Shown: piece by piece, positions 33,401-43,460 of the stretch
How the letters are laid out: every line of letters begins with the position of its first letter
How positions within the stretch are numbered: the first letter of the stretch is position 1
Assembly: GCF_017875735.1 (NCBI RefSeq)
Contig: NZ_JAGGMZ010000001.1
Span: 1,860,001 to 1,924,000 of the forward strand
Origin: Arthrobacter sp. CAN_C5
GTDB taxonomy: Bacteria > Actinomycetota > Actinomycetes > Actinomycetales > Micrococcaceae
DNA: 64,000 nucleotides
Direction: 5' to 3'
Notes under the pieces: generated by a model
Databases searched by the model: none
The model's input: the letters and a program-made list of their open reading frames with translations, nothing else
Told to the model about the DNA's origin: nothing
Translations under genes and position numbers: made by a program

Positions 33401-34234
33401 CTACAGCTCGTCGATGGGTGCTGCGGTGTCGGCGTTGGCTTCCACCTCGGCGTCCTGGGCTGCCCTCCGGCGGTCACGCCGCTTGTCGTTCAGGAGGCAC
33501 AGCATGATGGCGATGAAGAAGAGCACCACCATCGGGGCCGCCAGGTAGAGCATGCCGAGCGCATCGCCGCCGGGTGCTGCCATGGCGGCGAAGACGCAGA
33601 TCAGGAAGACGGTGATCCGCCAGGCTTTGAGGATCTGCCGGCCGGTGAGGATTCCCACCAGGTTCAACCCGAACAGCACCACCGGGAGCAAAAAGGCGAT
33701 CCCGAATGCCAGCATGAGGCGCAACACGAAGGTGATGTATTCGGTGACGAGGATGAAGTTCGAAAACCCGCTGGGGGTGAAATCGGTCAGTACCCGGACC
33801 GCGTTGGGTAGTACCAGCCAGGCGAGGTAGATCCCCGCCAGGAACAGGGGCACCGCGACGGCGATGAAGGACAACGCCACCCGGCGCTCCTTCGTTTTCA
33901 ACCCGGGGGTAATGAAGGCCCACAGTTGATACAGCCAGACCGGGCTCGCCAGGATGATTCCGATGAAGACCGAGATCTGAACGAGCAGGTCGAACGGCGA
34001 GGCGACGCCGGCGAAGTTCAGGACCGCTTCCCTGCCCTCGCGGGCGTTGATGTCCAGAATGGGCTGGGACAGCGCGGTGAGGACAGGGTTGTAGATAAAG
34101 AACCCCACCACCGTCCCGAGGACCAGCGCGATCGCCGATTTGATCAGGCGGTTCCGGGCTTCCAGCAGGTGCTCCCGGAGAGCCATCCGCGCCTCGGGGT
34201 TGGATTTGCGACCTCTGCCGCGCACCTTCAGCAC
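33401..34234 (-). CDS. tatC: Sec-independent translocase subunit TatC
   Basis: A 277-residue protein with six transmembrane segments: MALREHLLEARNRL before the first, FYNP-type first loop, PVWLYQLWAFITPGLKTKERR after TM2, and FGIAFLLPVVLFGLNLVGIL. It recognises twin-arginine signals. The GTG at 34234 gives a 16-residue basic extension before the usual MALREHL; the internal ATG at 34186 is an alternative. It lies 12 bases after tatA, so they are co-transcribed. Confidence 0.93.
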   Translation of the reverse strand: MLKVRGRGRKSNPEARMALREHLLEARNRLIKSAIALVLGTVVGFFIYNPVLTALSQPILDINAREGREAVLNFAGVASPFDLLVQISVFIGIILASPVWLYQLWAFITPGLKTKERRVALSFIAVAVPLFLAGIYLAWLVLPNAVRVLTDFTPSGFSNFILVTEYITFVLRLMLAFGIAFLLPVVLFGLNLVGILTGRQILKAWRITVFLICVFAAMAAPGGDALGMLYLAAPMVVLFFIAIMLCLLNDKRRDRRRAAQDAEVEANADTAAPIDEL

Positions 34235-34246
34235 CGCCAGCTCACC

Positions 34247-34546
34247 CTAGGGTGTACGTGATGTCGGATCGGCTGGACCCGGCGGGTTGTTCGTTCCGGG
34301 CGCGGCTGGCCCCTGCTGGTCGGGGTGGTCCGACCGGGTGCGTGCTGGCGGGACGACTCGACCCTCGACGGGTGCGCCGTCGTCGGCTGTCTCGGAGGGA
34401 CCGTCGTCTTTCATCTGCTTCACCTCGGACTTGAAAATCCGGAGCGACTGGCCAACGCTGCGGGCCAGCCCGGGTAGCTTGGGCGCTCCGAAAAGCAGCA
34501 GTGCGACAACCACAATGACAACTAGTGCCCAGCCTTCAGGTCTCAT
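34247..34546 (-). CDS. tatA: Sec-independent translocase subunit TatA
   Basis: A 99-residue protein: one N-terminal membrane helix (WALVVIVVVALLLFG), the FG hinge at about 19-20, the amphipathic helix PKLPGLARSVGQSLRIFKSEVKQMK, and a Pro/Gly-rich polar tail. It forms the protein-conducting part of the Tat system with TatC encoded downstream. Confidence 0.92.
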   Translation of the reverse strand: MRPEGWALVVIVVVALLLFGAPKLPGLARSVGQSLRIFKSEVKQMKDDGPSETADDGAPVEGRVVPPARTRSDHPDQQGPAAPGTNNPPGPADPTSRTP

Positions 34547-34621
34547 GACGAAATCCTTTCATAGTTCTTGCCAGGGCAATTCCCCCCGGGGCGACCCTCT
34601 GATCCTGCCCGGACCGGGGTT

Positions 34622-34963
34622 CTAAACATGCGGGAGATCTCTCAGGCTGACCGGTTGGGAACGGTTCACCCGGCGGTGTACCCGGCGTTCCCGGCGTGCC
34701 GCGACCCGCAGGGCCTTCCCTGCCGCCCGCTCGTCCCTGACGTCCGCCGGGTCCCTGAATACGGCCAGCGGCACAGGTTCCCGGACAACCTCGTCCAGGC
34801 TGGCCGCGGGAGTGGTCGACCGGTCCAACACCTCACCGGCGTGCTCCACCTCTTTGAGGAGGGCTTTCACCTTCCGGAAGAGGTAATACCCGAGCGCGAC
34901 AAGAACCAGGAGGGTCAGCGCAAGCAGCGCCACCCAGATCACAATCCACGTCCACCAAGGCAT
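34622..34963 (-). CDS. Single-pass membrane protein, unknown
   Basis: A 113-residue protein with one N-terminal helix (IVIWVALLALTLLVLVALGYYLF, about 7-29), a coiled-coil-like stretch (RKVKALLKEVEHAGEVLDRST) and a very basic C-terminus. Proteins of this size and shape sit next to tatA in many Micrococcales; no function is known. It might assist Tat or act as a membrane tether. Confidence 0.7.
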   Translation of the reverse strand: MPWWTWIVIWVALLALTLLVLVALGYYLFRKVKALLKEVEHAGEVLDRSTTPAASLDEVVREPVPLAVFRDPADVRDERAAGKALRVAARRERRVHRRVNRSQPVSLRDLPHV

Positions 34964-35050
34964 GAATCAAGTCTAAGGGAGTCCCGGCCGTCGCGGGGAC
35001 AACGGTGCCGGGCCCTCGCGGGCTGGACGGACACGCTAGTGGGAGAGGAG

Positions 35051-37018
35051 TCAGGGATAGTTCAGCCGGGCAGCGGAGAGCCAGGCCGAGCATTCCTTTG
35101 ACAGCTGCCCGGGGGCAGCGACGACGGCATCCCCGCCGAGCCTGCCGACCAGCCCGGGGATCCATGAGGTGGTCGCTACCCGGATTTCTGCCGCCAGGCG
35201 CCCATCGGCGAGCTCGACGGTCCGCCCGGCGTCGTAGTGCTCGGCAACCCATCGGGCGGGCTCCTGGAGGATGAAGGTCACCAGCTCGTCACCGGCGGTC
35301 GGGCTGAACACGGCGTCGCCGGCTGGCACCGGCCGGGGCTCGGCTCGAACGGGGACCGCAGTCAGTTGTGCGTTCTGGATCCGGTCCAGCCGGAAGTTCC
35401 GCACTGCCTCGGCGCCGATGCACCAGGCCTGCAGGTACCAGACGTCGTCGCGGGAGAAGGCCCGGATCGGTTCAACCGTCCGCTCGGTGACCTCGTCACG
35501 TGCGGGCACCAGATAGGTCAGCTCCAGCCGCACCCCGTCGCGCAGGGCGGTCTGAATGGTTTCGAGGGTGGGACCCACGGCATCTTCGGTCAGGGTGGTG
35601 GCGATCGCTTTCCCGGCACGACCGGCGTCCCCGGCGGCCTCCGTAAGCTTGGCGTGGGCGGTCGCCGCCGCGGAGCCCGGATCCAGGCCGGGGAGGCGGC
35701 GCAGCGTGTCCAGTCCCACGATCAGGGTGCAGGCCTCGTCCAGGTTCAGACGGACCGGCGCCGCCAGGTTGTCGGCGTTGTCAAGGAAAATGCGGTCCCC
35801 GTCGATGCTGACCTCGATCAGGCCGTCCGGGTAGTAGCGGGGTCCGCTGACGAACAACAGCTCCAGGTCGGCCGCCAGCTGGTCAAGGCTGACGCCGAAC
35901 CGGTTGGCGGTCTCCCCCATGTCTGCTCCCGGATGGTCCAGGAGGTAGGGCACCAGGTCGAGGAGCCTCCGCAGCCGGGCGTCGGCGGAGGCCTTGCGGC
36001 GGGCCGGTCGTGGTGCCGGGCCGGTGAACCCAACCACCGGGAGATGCCCCTCCTGGGCGGCGGACGCGCGGGTCAGCCGGTTGCGCACCTGGGCCACCAG
36101 ATCGGCCGGGGAGATGGCCCGGGCACGGGGGCCGAAGGCTGCGATGTCGGCTGCGGTGTCACCCGGATCGCCGTACGGAAAGCGCAGCAGGTCCCAGCCG
36201 CCGTCGGCGCCGTCCAGGACCGCACCGCGGCGGGTCCGCAGCAGGTGGCAGGTGTCGGGCTGAACAGCAACGAGTGCTTCAAAGGGTTCGTCGGCACGGT
36301 CGAGGGAGGCGAGGGAATCGAGCATGGCGAAGTGTTCGGGTACGTCGTAGGTACCCTCCAGGAGCCGCGGGGCGGTGGTCATCCGGGAAAGCCTGAAGTA
36401 CCGTTCCTCGCCGCGGTCCAGGTCCAGGCCGACCACGTACCAATGCCCGAAGCGGCTGCCCATCCCCCAGGGCTGAAGGGTCCTTGGTTCTTCCCGGCCG
36501 GTGCTCGCCGCACCGTAGCCGAAGGCGATCGGGCGGCGGGAGGTGGTGGCACGCCAGACCTCGTCCCAGTGGGGTTCGTTGGTCCTGATCCGGGGTTCCA
36601 CCGGAAGTGGTGCGGCACCGCCGTCGGCCGCGCCGCGGTCCTGCAGCTTACGCAGGGCCCGGGCGGCCGCGGAGTCGAGGGTGGCAACGTCCCACATCCC
36701 GGCCGCGAGGGTCAGAGCAGCGGACTCCTCGGCGCTGAAGGTCACGGCGGGCAGCCGGTACTCGGCGGCGTCGATCCGGTAGCGGCGGATGGAGTTGTCG
36801 TGATCGAAGGCGGGATCATCGCTGAAGGACTGGACGGGGATGCCCTGTTCGCGGAGCATCGCCTTATCCCGGTCGAAGAGTTTTTCCCGGGCCGAAGGGG
36901 TGGGTGCCCCACCGTACAGTTCTATTTCCCTGAACAGCTCCTCCTTGGTGTAGCCGCGCTGCGTGGAGAGCAGCAGCATGACCAGGGTGAGGAGGCGTTC
37001 CGTTCGTTTAGCTGACAC
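35051..37018 (-). CDS. pafBC: Fused PafB-PafC WYL-domain transcription regulator
   Basis: A 655-residue fusion of two homologous halves. The first has a winged helix (ERLLTLVMLLLSTQRGYTKEELF, about 6-28) and a WYL domain (PIAFGYG ... LQPWGMGSRFGHWYVVGLDLDRGEERYFRLSRM). The second half begins at about 325 (RLRRLLDLVPYLLDHPGADMGETANRFGVS) with a second WYL domain (RLELTYLVPARDEVTERTVEPIRAFSRDDVWYLQAWC). PafBC activates DNA-damage genes independent of LexA. GTG at 37018 is chosen because upstream codons do not fit the family. Fused forms are known in Arthrobacter-type genomes. Confidence 0.88.
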   Translation of the reverse strand: MSAKRTERLLTLVMLLLSTQRGYTKEELFREIELYGGAPTPSAREKLFDRDKAMLREQGIPVQSFSDDPAFDHDNSIRRYRIDAAEYRLPAVTFSAEESAALTLAAGMWDVATLDSAAARALRKLQDRGAADGGAAPLPVEPRIRTNEPHWDEVWRATTSRRPIAFGYGAASTGREEPRTLQPWGMGSRFGHWYVVGLDLDRGEERYFRLSRMTTAPRLLEGTYDVPEHFAMLDSLASLDRADEPFEALVAVQPDTCHLLRTRRGAVLDGADGGWDLLRFPYGDPGDTAADIAAFGPRARAISPADLVAQVRNRLTRASAAQEGHLPVVGFTGPAPRPARRKASADARLRRLLDLVPYLLDHPGADMGETANRFGVSLDQLAADLELLFVSGPRYYPDGLIEVSIDGDRIFLDNADNLAAPVRLNLDEACTLIVGLDTLRRLPGLDPGSAAATAHAKLTEAAGDAGRAGKAIATTLTEDAVGPTLETIQTALRDGVRLELTYLVPARDEVTERTVEPIRAFSRDDVWYLQAWCIGAEAVRNFRLDRIQNAQLTAVPVRAEPRPVPAGDAVFSPTAGDELVTFILQEPARWVAEHYDAGRTVELADGRLAAEIRVATTSWIPGLVGRLGGDAVVAAPGQLSKECSAWLSAARLNYP

Positions 37019-37041
37019 GTTGGCAAGAGTACCTGCAAGAC

Positions 37042-37072
37042 GATGGCCGGGGCACACTGTGCCCCGGCCATC
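37042..37072 (-). terminator. GC-rich hairpin between FKBP and pafBC
   Basis: A near-perfect stem of about 14 bp (GATGGCCGGGGCAC and its complement) with a tiny loop lies between the stop of the FKBP gene and the start of pafBC, read on the minus strand. No T-run follows, so it may reduce rather than stop read-through into pafBC. Confidence 0.4.
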
Positions 37073-37090
37073 GGTCGAACAATGCTGCGG

Positions 37091-37486
37091 TTAGCGCAGG
37101 CCCATCAGGTCGACGACGAAGATCAGCGATTCGCCGGGAGCAATAGCCCCACCCGCGCCGCGGTCACCGTAGGCGAGGTTCGCCGGGATTTCCAGCCGGC
37201 GTCGTCCGCCGACCTTCATGCCGAGCAGACCCTGGTCCCAACCCTGGATGACCTGGCCGATGCCGACCTTGAAGTCGAGTGGTGCGCCGCGGTTCCAGGA
37301 GGAGTCGAACTCTTCGCCGGTGGAGAATGCGACACCCACGTAGTGGGCGGAGACGGTGTCGCCGGCCTTTGCCTCGTCGCCGGAGCCCTCGATCAGGTCA
37401 GAGATGACCAGTTCGGTGGGGACTTCGGTGCCGGGGAATTCGATCTCGGGCTTGGTGCGGTCGGTTCCGTTTGATCCGATGGACAT
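37091..37486 (-). CDS. FKBP-type peptidyl-prolyl isomerase
   Basis: A 131-residue cytosolic FKBP with all the core blocks: VSAHYVGVAFSTGEEFDSSWNRGAPLDF, VIQGWDQGLLGMKVGGRRRLEIPANLAYGDRGAGGAI and ESLIFVVDLMGL. It catalyses cis-trans isomerisation of X-Pro bonds. It is just downstream of a lipoprotein paralogue and just upstream of pafBC, all minus strand. Confidence 0.92.
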   Translation of the reverse strand: MSIGSNGTDRTKPEIEFPGTEVPTELVISDLIEGSGDEAKAGDTVSAHYVGVAFSTGEEFDSSWNRGAPLDFKVGIGQVIQGWDQGLLGMKVGGRRRLEIPANLAYGDRGAGGAIAPGESLIFVVDLMGLR

Positions 37487-37525
37487 ATTTCTCCTTTAAA
37501 TGGTGGTGAATCGGTGTCGCCGAAA

Positions 37526-38461
37526 CTATTCGGCGGCGACCTTCTCGACGATTTCTACGTAGAACGCGAGGGTGCCGGACGGGCGTCCCTCGGGTGCCGG
37601 GTCGCCGTAGCCCATGGGCGCAGGGATGACCAGCAGCACCTTGCTGCCCACGGTCTGGCCAGCGAGGCCCTTGGTCCAGCCTTCGATGACGCCGGTCAGG
37701 GGGAACTCGACCGGCTCACCGCCGGGGTAGCTGGAGTCGAACTGCTCGCCGTCCTCCCACCGCCAGCCGGCGTAGTTGGCGGTGATGGTGTCGGCCTCGG
37801 TGAGGACATCGCCGTCGCCGGCCTCGAGGACCTTGATGACCAGGTCATCGGAGGGCTCGTTGTCGGGGATCTCAATGACCGGCGCGTCGTCGTCGTCGAA
37901 GGTGAACGTGGGCAGCTGGCCGTCGGCGTCGAGTTCCTCGACCGCCTCGGGGCTGAGGACCTCGGGCACTGGGGGTGCATCCTCGGCGCTCAGCACGCGC
38001 ATGACGATGAGCTGCTGCGGGTCCTGGCCCTCGAGGACCGTGGTGTACGCGATCTGGGAGCCGATGGTGGTGCCCAGCAGCACCTCGTAGAGTTCAGGGT
38101 CGACCTCCTGCAGCTGCTCGGTCAGGTCAAGGGTCTGTGGCTGCCCGGCGGAGTAGGTGTCTCCGAGCACTGAGCCATCCTCGGCGTTGAGCCCCACCAG
38201 GTGGAATGAGACGCGGTCGCCGTCGGCAATGGGATCGCCGTCGCCAGCGGTGATGGCCGCGGCTGCGGGGCCGGTGACCTCCAGCGGCGACTCGAACGTC
38301 ACCTCGGGGGCTTCCTCATCGGTGCCGCCCTCAATGCGGACGGATTCGAGAATCGCGGCGTCCCCGGCGGTCTTCCCCTCCGGGCCATCGCTGCCGGCAT
38401 CACCGCCACAGGCAGTCAGCGCAAGCAGAAGGGGCAGAGTCATGGTGAGAGCTTTTCGCAC
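37526..38461 (-). CDS. Lipoprotein FKBP-type peptidyl-prolyl isomerase
   Basis: A 311-residue protein with a lipoprotein signal: hydrophobic MTLPLLLALTAC, with the lipobox cysteine at 18. Two FKBP-like domains follow, the first degenerate (about 85-180, GDRVSFHLVGLNAEDGSVLGD) and the second typical (ADTITANYAGWRWEDGEQFDSSYPGGEPVEFPL, VIEGWTKGLAGQTVGSKVLLVIP, GTLAFYVEIV). It should act outside the membrane as a folding helper for exported proteins. Confidence 0.9.
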   Translation of the reverse strand: MRKALTMTLPLLLALTACGGDAGSDGPEGKTAGDAAILESVRIEGGTDEEAPEVTFESPLEVTGPAAAAITAGDGDPIADGDRVSFHLVGLNAEDGSVLGDTYSAGQPQTLDLTEQLQEVDPELYEVLLGTTIGSQIAYTTVLEGQDPQQLIVMRVLSAEDAPPVPEVLSPEAVEELDADGQLPTFTFDDDDAPVIEIPDNEPSDDLVIKVLEAGDGDVLTEADTITANYAGWRWEDGEQFDSSYPGGEPVEFPLTGVIEGWTKGLAGQTVGSKVLLVIPAPMGYGDPAPEGRPSGTLAFYVEIVEKVAAE

Positions 38462-38607
38462 GGTACTTCTTTCGCGGTTGATCGGTGGTGCGTGCCGTCC
38501 GGCCGCGACGTACGGGCCGTAACTGGTGAATGAACCTCACCAGCCTAACGGTTTGGGGACTGAAGTTTCTCCCGCACATTCGTTTTCCCGGGAGTTTCCC
38601 GGCGGAT

Positions 38608-39969
38608 TCACAGTTGCGCCAGCAGCGCTTCAACCCGTTCGTCGACCGACTGGAACGGGTCCTTGCACAGGATGGTCTGCTGGGCGCGGTCGTTGAGTTT
38701 GAGGTGCACCCAGTCGACGGTGAAGTCCCGGTTGGCCTCCTTGGCGCGCCGCACAAACTCGCCCCTCAGGCGCGCGCGGGTGGTCTGGGGTGGAATGTCC
38801 ACGGCGTTCTTGATGTCGACGTCGTCCACCACCCGCTCGGTTTCGCCACGCTGCTGGAGCAGGAAGTACAGTCCACGTTCCCGGGAAATGTCGTGGTAGG
38901 TGAGGTCGAGTTGCGCCACCCGCGCCGATTCGAGCCCCAGCCCGTGGCGGACCCGGTAGCGGTCGATCAGCTTCTTCTTGATGGCCCAGTCGATCTCCCG
39001 GTCGATAAGCCAGTGGTCACCGGTGTCGACGGCGTCCAGCGTGCGGCCCCACAGTTCCAGGATCCGCTCGACGTGCGGGGTGTGGGCGCCGTTCGTGTCG
39101 ACAAACTGGCGGACCCGGGCCAGATACTCCCGCTGCATTTCAAGCGCGGAGATGCGACGGCCGTTGGCCAGTTTGAGGGGCTGCCTGCCGGTGAGGTCGT
39201 GGGAGATTTCCCTGATGCTGCGGATCGGGTTTTCCAGCCGGAAGTCTTTCATGATGACGCCCGCCTCGATCATCCGCAGGATCAGGTCGACCGACCCCAC
39301 CTTGAGCATGGCGGTGGTCTCGGACATGTTGGAGTCCCCGGCGATCACGTGGAGCCTGCGGTAGTACTCGGCGTCGGCGTGGGGCTCGTCCCGGGTGTTG
39401 ATGATGGGCCGTGACCGGGTGGTCGCGGAGGAGACACCTTCCCAGATGTGGTCGGCGCGCTGTGAGAAGGCGTAGATGGAACCGGTCTGCGTCTTGAGGA
39501 CCTTCCCGGCGCCGACCAGCAGCTGCCGGGTGACCAGGAACGGAATCAGGATGTCGGCCAGGCGGCTGAACTCGAGCTTCCGGGGAATGAGGTAGTTCTC
39601 ATGGCTGCCGTAGGAGTTCCCCGCGGAGTCGGTGTTGTTCTTGAACAGGTACACCCGCCCGTCGTACCCCTCGTGGGCGAGCCGCCGTTGTGCCTCGGCA
39701 ACGAGGTCCTCGAGGATCAGCTCCCCCGCCCGGTCATGGGCAATCAGCTGGGCGACGTCGTCGCATTCGGCCGTCGCGTACTCGGGATGTGAGCCGACGT
39801 CGAGGTACAGCCGGGACCCGTTGGTGAGGAAGACGTTGGAGGACCTCCCCCAACTAACCACTTTCCGGAACAGGTAGCGGGCCACCTCCTCGGGTGAGAG
39901 TGGACGGGAGTTCGGCCCGGAATAGGCGATCCCGAACTCGGTCTCGATGCCAAAGATCCTGCGGTCCAT
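38608..39969 (-). CDS. pafA: Pup ligase PafA
   Basis: A 453-residue carboxylate-amine ligase that joins the C-terminal glutamate of Pup to lysines of target proteins. [16 protein letters not shown] holds the metal/ATP acids at the N-terminus, and [15 protein letters not shown] (Asp57) is the catalytic aspartate region; [22 protein letters not shown] and [15 protein letters not shown] are further signature blocks. The ATG shares one base with the prcA stop, so it is translationally coupled. Confidence 0.96.
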   Translation of the reverse strand: MDRRIFGIETEFGIAYSGPNSRPLSPEEVARYLFRKVVSWGRSSNVFLTNGSRLYLDVGSHPEYATAECDDVAQLIAHDRAGELILEDLVAEAQRRLAHEGYDGRVYLFKNNTDSAGNSYGSHENYLIPRKLEFSRLADILIPFLVTRQLLVGAGKVLKTQTGSIYAFSQRADHIWEGVSSATTRSRPIINTRDEPHADAEYYRRLHVIAGDSNMSETTAMLKVGSVDLILRMIEAGVIMKDFRLENPIRSIREISHDLTGRQPLKLANGRRISALEMQREYLARVRQFVDTNGAHTPHVERILELWGRTLDAVDTGDHWLIDREIDWAIKKKLIDRYRVRHGLGLESARVAQLDLTYHDISRERGLYFLLQQRGETERVVDDVDIKNAVDIPPQTTRARLRGEFVRRAKEANRDFTVDWVHLKLNDRAQQTILCKDPFQSVDERVEALLAQL

Positions 39970-40712
39970 CAGTGCTGCGCCCCTTCGAGCATGGCTGCCA
40001 CTTCCGCGGGCAGGAACCGTCGGAACGCGCGACGCGCTCCGCGGGTGGTCAGCGGGTCACGGTCCAGGGCCGCGACCTCCAGGGCGCCGGGGTCCAGGCG
40101 GACCCGGGGTTCGCTGACCCCGCCGACGACGCTCCCGCCGCCATAGCGGAGGGCGTCGACGGCGGTCCGCACCGCTTCGCCGAAGTCGTGGTCGGCGTCC
40201 CAGCGGCTGGAGAGTGCGTCCACCACGGCGTCGGCCTGCCCACCCATCACGATGAACCGTTGTTCGTCGGCGATTGACCCGTCAAAGGTCAGCCGGTACA
40301 GATGGTCGGTGTCGGTGCGGGTACCCACCTCGGCGACGGCCAGTTCAACTTCGAAGGGCTTGCTGTCGGCGGTAAAGACGGCGCCGAGGCTCTGTGCGTA
40401 GACACTGGCCAGCCCGCGGGCGGTCACGTCACCGCGGTCGTAGGAGTAGCCCCTCACATCGGCGTAGCGAACCCCCGCCTGCCGCAGGCTCTCGAACTCG
40501 TTGTACTTCCCGACGGCGGCGAAAGCGATCCGGTCGTAGATCTCGCCGACCTTGTGCAGGGACGGCGAAGGATTCTCGGCGACCAGGGCGATCCCGTCCC
40601 GGCAGCTGAGCACCACGACCGACCGGCCCCGGGCGATTCCCTTCCGGGCAAAGTCGGCGCGGTCCCGGGTGAGCTGCTCCGGGGACACATAGAACTGTTG
40701 GGTCACGCTCAT
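39969..40712 (-). CDS. prcA: Proteasome alpha subunit PrcA
   Basis: A 247-residue alpha subunit. It begins [26 protein letters not shown], the gate-forming N-terminus, followed by [39 protein letters not shown] and [13 protein letters not shown]. The ATG at 40712 overlaps the prcB stop in ATGA and is backed by GGGAGG. It forms the outer rings of the 20S core, which ARC docks on. Confidence 0.95.
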   Translation of the reverse strand: MSVTQQFYVSPEQLTRDRADFARKGIARGRSVVVLSCRDGIALVAENPSPSLHKVGEIYDRIAFAAVGKYNEFESLRQAGVRYADVRGYSYDRGDVTARGLASVYAQSLGAVFTADSKPFEVELAVAEVGTRTDTDHLYRLTFDGSIADEQRFIVMGGQADAVVDALSSRWDADHDFGEAVRTAVDALRYGGGSVVGGVSEPRVRLDPGALEVAALDRDPLTTRGARRAFRRFLPAEVAAMLEGAQH

Positions 40713-41533
40713 GCCTCCCGGCCCGCCACAGACCGTGAATCGATCACCTGGGCGGCGGCCAGGGCAAGTTCGCGCTCCGGCACCCTGCGGGCGCCCGCGC
40801 TGTTGGCCGTGTAGACCACGGGCCACAGCTGGCGGACCACATCGGGGCCGCCCGTCGCGGAATCGTCGTCGGCCGCGTCGTAGAGCGATTCCACGGCCAC
40901 CCGGACCGCGCGGTCCTCGTCAAGGTTCGGTTTCCAGAGCTTCTTCAGGGCACCGCGGGCGAAGGCGGCACCGGATCCGACGCTGTGGTGTTCCTGTTCC
41001 TCGTAGCGGCCCCCGGTCACGTCGAAGGAGAACAGCCGGCCGACCCGTTGGACGGTGTCGAATCCGGCGAACAGGGGGACCACGGAGAGGCCCTGCAAGG
41101 CCAGGGGCAGGTTGGCCCGGATCATCGCGGCCAACCGGTTGGCCTTGCCGTCCAGGCTCATCAGATCGCCCTCGATCTTCTCGTAGTGTTCCAGCTCCAC
41201 CTGGAAGAGGCGCATGATGTCGAGGGCTATTCCGGCGCTCCCGGCGATCCCCAGCACCGAGTACATGTCGGCCGGGAAGACCTTTTCGATGTGCCGGCTG
41301 GCGATGACGTTGCCCATCGTCGCCCGCCGGTCGCCGGCCATGAGGACGCCGCCGGCGTAGGTCATCGAGACGATCGTGGTGGCATGCGGCGCGAGGGTGG
41401 GGGCGCTGGCCGGGGTCAGTCCCCCGGCGGAGCGGCTGGAGGGCAGCAGTTCCGGATGGTTTGCCCCGAGATACCCGCTGAACGAGGTGGAGGCTGCACG
41501 GCCGATCGACGCGGTAGCGTCCTCTAACTTCAT
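40709..41533 (-). CDS. prcB: Proteasome beta subunit PrcB
   Basis: A 274-residue precursor. A propeptide of 51 residues ends at ...APHA, and the mature form would begin [23 protein letters not shown], with Thr52 as the N-terminal nucleophile. [41 protein letters not shown] is the conserved body. It starts 5 bases after pup. Together with PrcA it makes the degradation chamber. Confidence 0.95.
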   Translation of the reverse strand: MKLEDATASIGRAASTSFSGYLGANHPELLPSSRSAGGLTPASAPTLAPHATTIVSMTYAGGVLMAGDRRATMGNVIASRHIEKVFPADMYSVLGIAGSAGIALDIMRLFQVELEHYEKIEGDLMSLDGKANRLAAMIRANLPLALQGLSVVPLFAGFDTVQRVGRLFSFDVTGGRYEEQEHHSVGSGAAFARGALKKLWKPNLDEDRAVRVAVESLYDAADDDSATGGPDVVRQLWPVVYTANSAGARRVPERELALAAAQVIDSRSVAGREA

Positions 41534-41538
41534 GGAGG

Positions 41539-41754
41539 TTACTGCCCGCCCTTCTGGACGAATCCGCGAACAAATTCTTCGGCGTTGGATTCGAGCACCC
41601 CGTCGATCTCATCCAGCAGGTCGTCGACGCCCTGGGTCTGTACCGTGGGTGCTCCGCCCTCAGGTGCCCCCCCGGCGTCGGGAACTTCGGTGTCCTGTTC
41701 CTCGTCCTGTTCCGCGGGACGTGACCCGGTGTTTCTGCGGTCCTGTGTAGCCAT
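41539..41754 (-). CDS. pup: Prokaryotic ubiquitin-like protein Pup
   Basis: A 71-residue intrinsically disordered modifier. The ARC-binding coiled part is [26 protein letters not shown] and the end is GGQ, so Dop must deamidate the last Gln to Glu before PafA can use it. ATG at 41754 has AAAGGTG six bases before it; a GTG three codons upstream is less likely. Confidence 0.95.
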   Translation of the reverse strand: MATQDRRNTGSRPAEQDEEQDTEVPDAGGAPEGGAPTVQTQGVDDLLDEIDGVLESNAEEFVRGFVQKGGQ

Positions 41755-41804
41755 GGCTGGCACCTTTCATTGCTGCGGATGTGATGCGCACTACCTAGTG
41801 ATCT

Positions 41805-43460
41805 CTATGGTGCCATGTTGGATTGTGGCCTGCTCAATAGCCGCGAAACAAATTCTTCCGCGTCCGCCGACGCGGCGAACAATTCCCTGGTCAGCGCGGC
41901 GGTACCCCGGAGCGGTTCCCGGGTCTGGATCCGTTGCAGCCGGCGCTGGGAGGGCAGTTCGAAGATGATCGAATCCCAGCTGGCACCCACCACCTCACGG
42001 GGGAAGCTGCTGATGCAGTGCCCCCGGAAGTAGGCCCTGGTGTCCTCCGGCGGGTTCGACACGGCAGCGGTGACCTGCTCGTCGGTGACCAACCGGTCGA
42101 TTTCTCCCCTGGCCGCCAGCCGGTGGTAAATGCTCTTCTCCGGTCGCAGATCCGAGTACTGCAGGTCGACCAGGGCCAGCCGGGGATCGTCCCACGCCAT
42201 CCCGTCGCGACTCCGGTACGCCTCGAGGACCTTGAGCTTGGCCACCCAGTCGAGCTGGCGTGCCGCGTCGAGGGGATTCCGGCGCAGGACGTCGATCAGG
42301 GCCCCCCACCGGTGCAACAGGTCAGCGCTCTGCTGGTCGGTACCGCCCTGCCGTGCTGATTCGCTGAGGCAGGCTTCCAGGTACATTTCCTGCACGTCCA
42401 GTGCCGTGACCGATCGGCCATCCACCAGCCTGACGCGGTGCTTCAGGGTGGGGTCGTGGCTGATGGCCTGCAGTTCGCGGACCGGATCGTGGATTTCCGG
42501 GACCGGGGCCCTCTTCCGGTCAATCAGGGACAACACCAGGGACGTGGTCCCCACTTTGAGGTAGTTGGACGTCTCGCTCAGGTTCGCGTCGCCGATGATC
42601 ACGTGCAGGCGGCGGTATTTTTCGGCGACCGCGTGCGGCTCATCCCGGGTATTGATGATGGGACGGCGGACGGTGGTTTCCAGTCCGATCTCGTTCTCGA
42701 AAAAGTCGGCCCGCTGGCTGAGCTGGAAACCGGGCGCCTGGTTCAACGCGCCGATACCCACCCGGCCGGACCCGCAGAGGGTCTGGCGGGTGACGAAGAA
42801 CGGGGTCAGCACGGCGGCAAGGTGATGGAACGGGACGCTGCGGGGCACCAGGTAGTTCTCGTGTGAGCCGTAGGACACGCTCTTGTTGTCGGTGTTGTTC
42901 TTGTACAGGTGGACGGGTGCGAAGCCCGGTGTGGCGGCGATGCGCCGCATCGCTGCCAGTGCGACGGCGTCGCCGGCACGGTCCCACAGCACAGCATCCA
43001 GGGGGTTGGTGACCTCCGGGGACGAATACTCGGGGTGGGCGTGATCGACGTAGAGCCGGGCACCGTTGTTCAGGACCAGGTTCATGAGCACCGTGGAGTC
43101 CAGCGGGCCGACGTCGTCAAGCGGCGAGTCCAGCATGGCGATCTCTTCGGCGGTCAGGACCGGTGGGGCGTCGGTCAGCTGGGATGGGTCCGCGGCATGC
43201 CGGGTCTGGTGCCAACCCCGCGCGTCGGCCAGCGGTGCCTCGTCGGTGTAATCCCACCGGGTGCCCGCCAGATTGCCGAGCCCTTCCCGGAGGGTCGCAG
43301 CGTACGCGTTGACCACCTGCGAGGACAGGACCGTCGCGTTCGCGTCCGGGATGGATGGAGCGATGATGCCGTACTCGGTTTCGGTGCCCATCACGCGGTG
43401 GGCGGAGAACCGGGCTGGGTCGAGAACTGAGGGATCGGTTGGCGGTCCGGCTCGCGTCAC
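41805..43460 (-). CDS. dop: Deamidase/depupylase Dop
   Basis: A 551-residue PafA homologue that deamidates the C-terminal Gln of Pup and removes Pup from proteins. [12 protein letters not shown] (about 24-35), [14 protein letters not shown] (catalytic Asp region), [23 protein letters not shown] and [24 protein letters not shown] are visible. GTG at 43460 overlaps the ARC stop in GTGA, while MGTETEYG at residue 24 is the shorter alternative start. Confidence 0.93.
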   Translation of the reverse strand: MTRAGPPTDPSVLDPARFSAHRVMGTETEYGIIAPSIPDANATVLSSQVVNAYAATLREGLGNLAGTRWDYTDEAPLADARGWHQTRHAADPSQLTDAPPVLTAEEIAMLDSPLDDVGPLDSTVLMNLVLNNGARLYVDHAHPEYSSPEVTNPLDAVLWDRAGDAVALAAMRRIAATPGFAPVHLYKNNTDNKSVSYGSHENYLVPRSVPFHHLAAVLTPFFVTRQTLCGSGRVGIGALNQAPGFQLSQRADFFENEIGLETTVRRPIINTRDEPHAVAEKYRRLHVIIGDANLSETSNYLKVGTTSLVLSLIDRKRAPVPEIHDPVRELQAISHDPTLKHRVRLVDGRSVTALDVQEMYLEACLSESARQGGTDQQSADLLHRWGALIDVLRRNPLDAARQLDWVAKLKVLEAYRSRDGMAWDDPRLALVDLQYSDLRPEKSIYHRLAARGEIDRLVTDEQVTAAVSNPPEDTRAYFRGHCISSFPREVVGASWDSIIFELPSQRRLQRIQTREPLRGTAALTRELFAASADAEEFVSRLLSRPQSNMAP

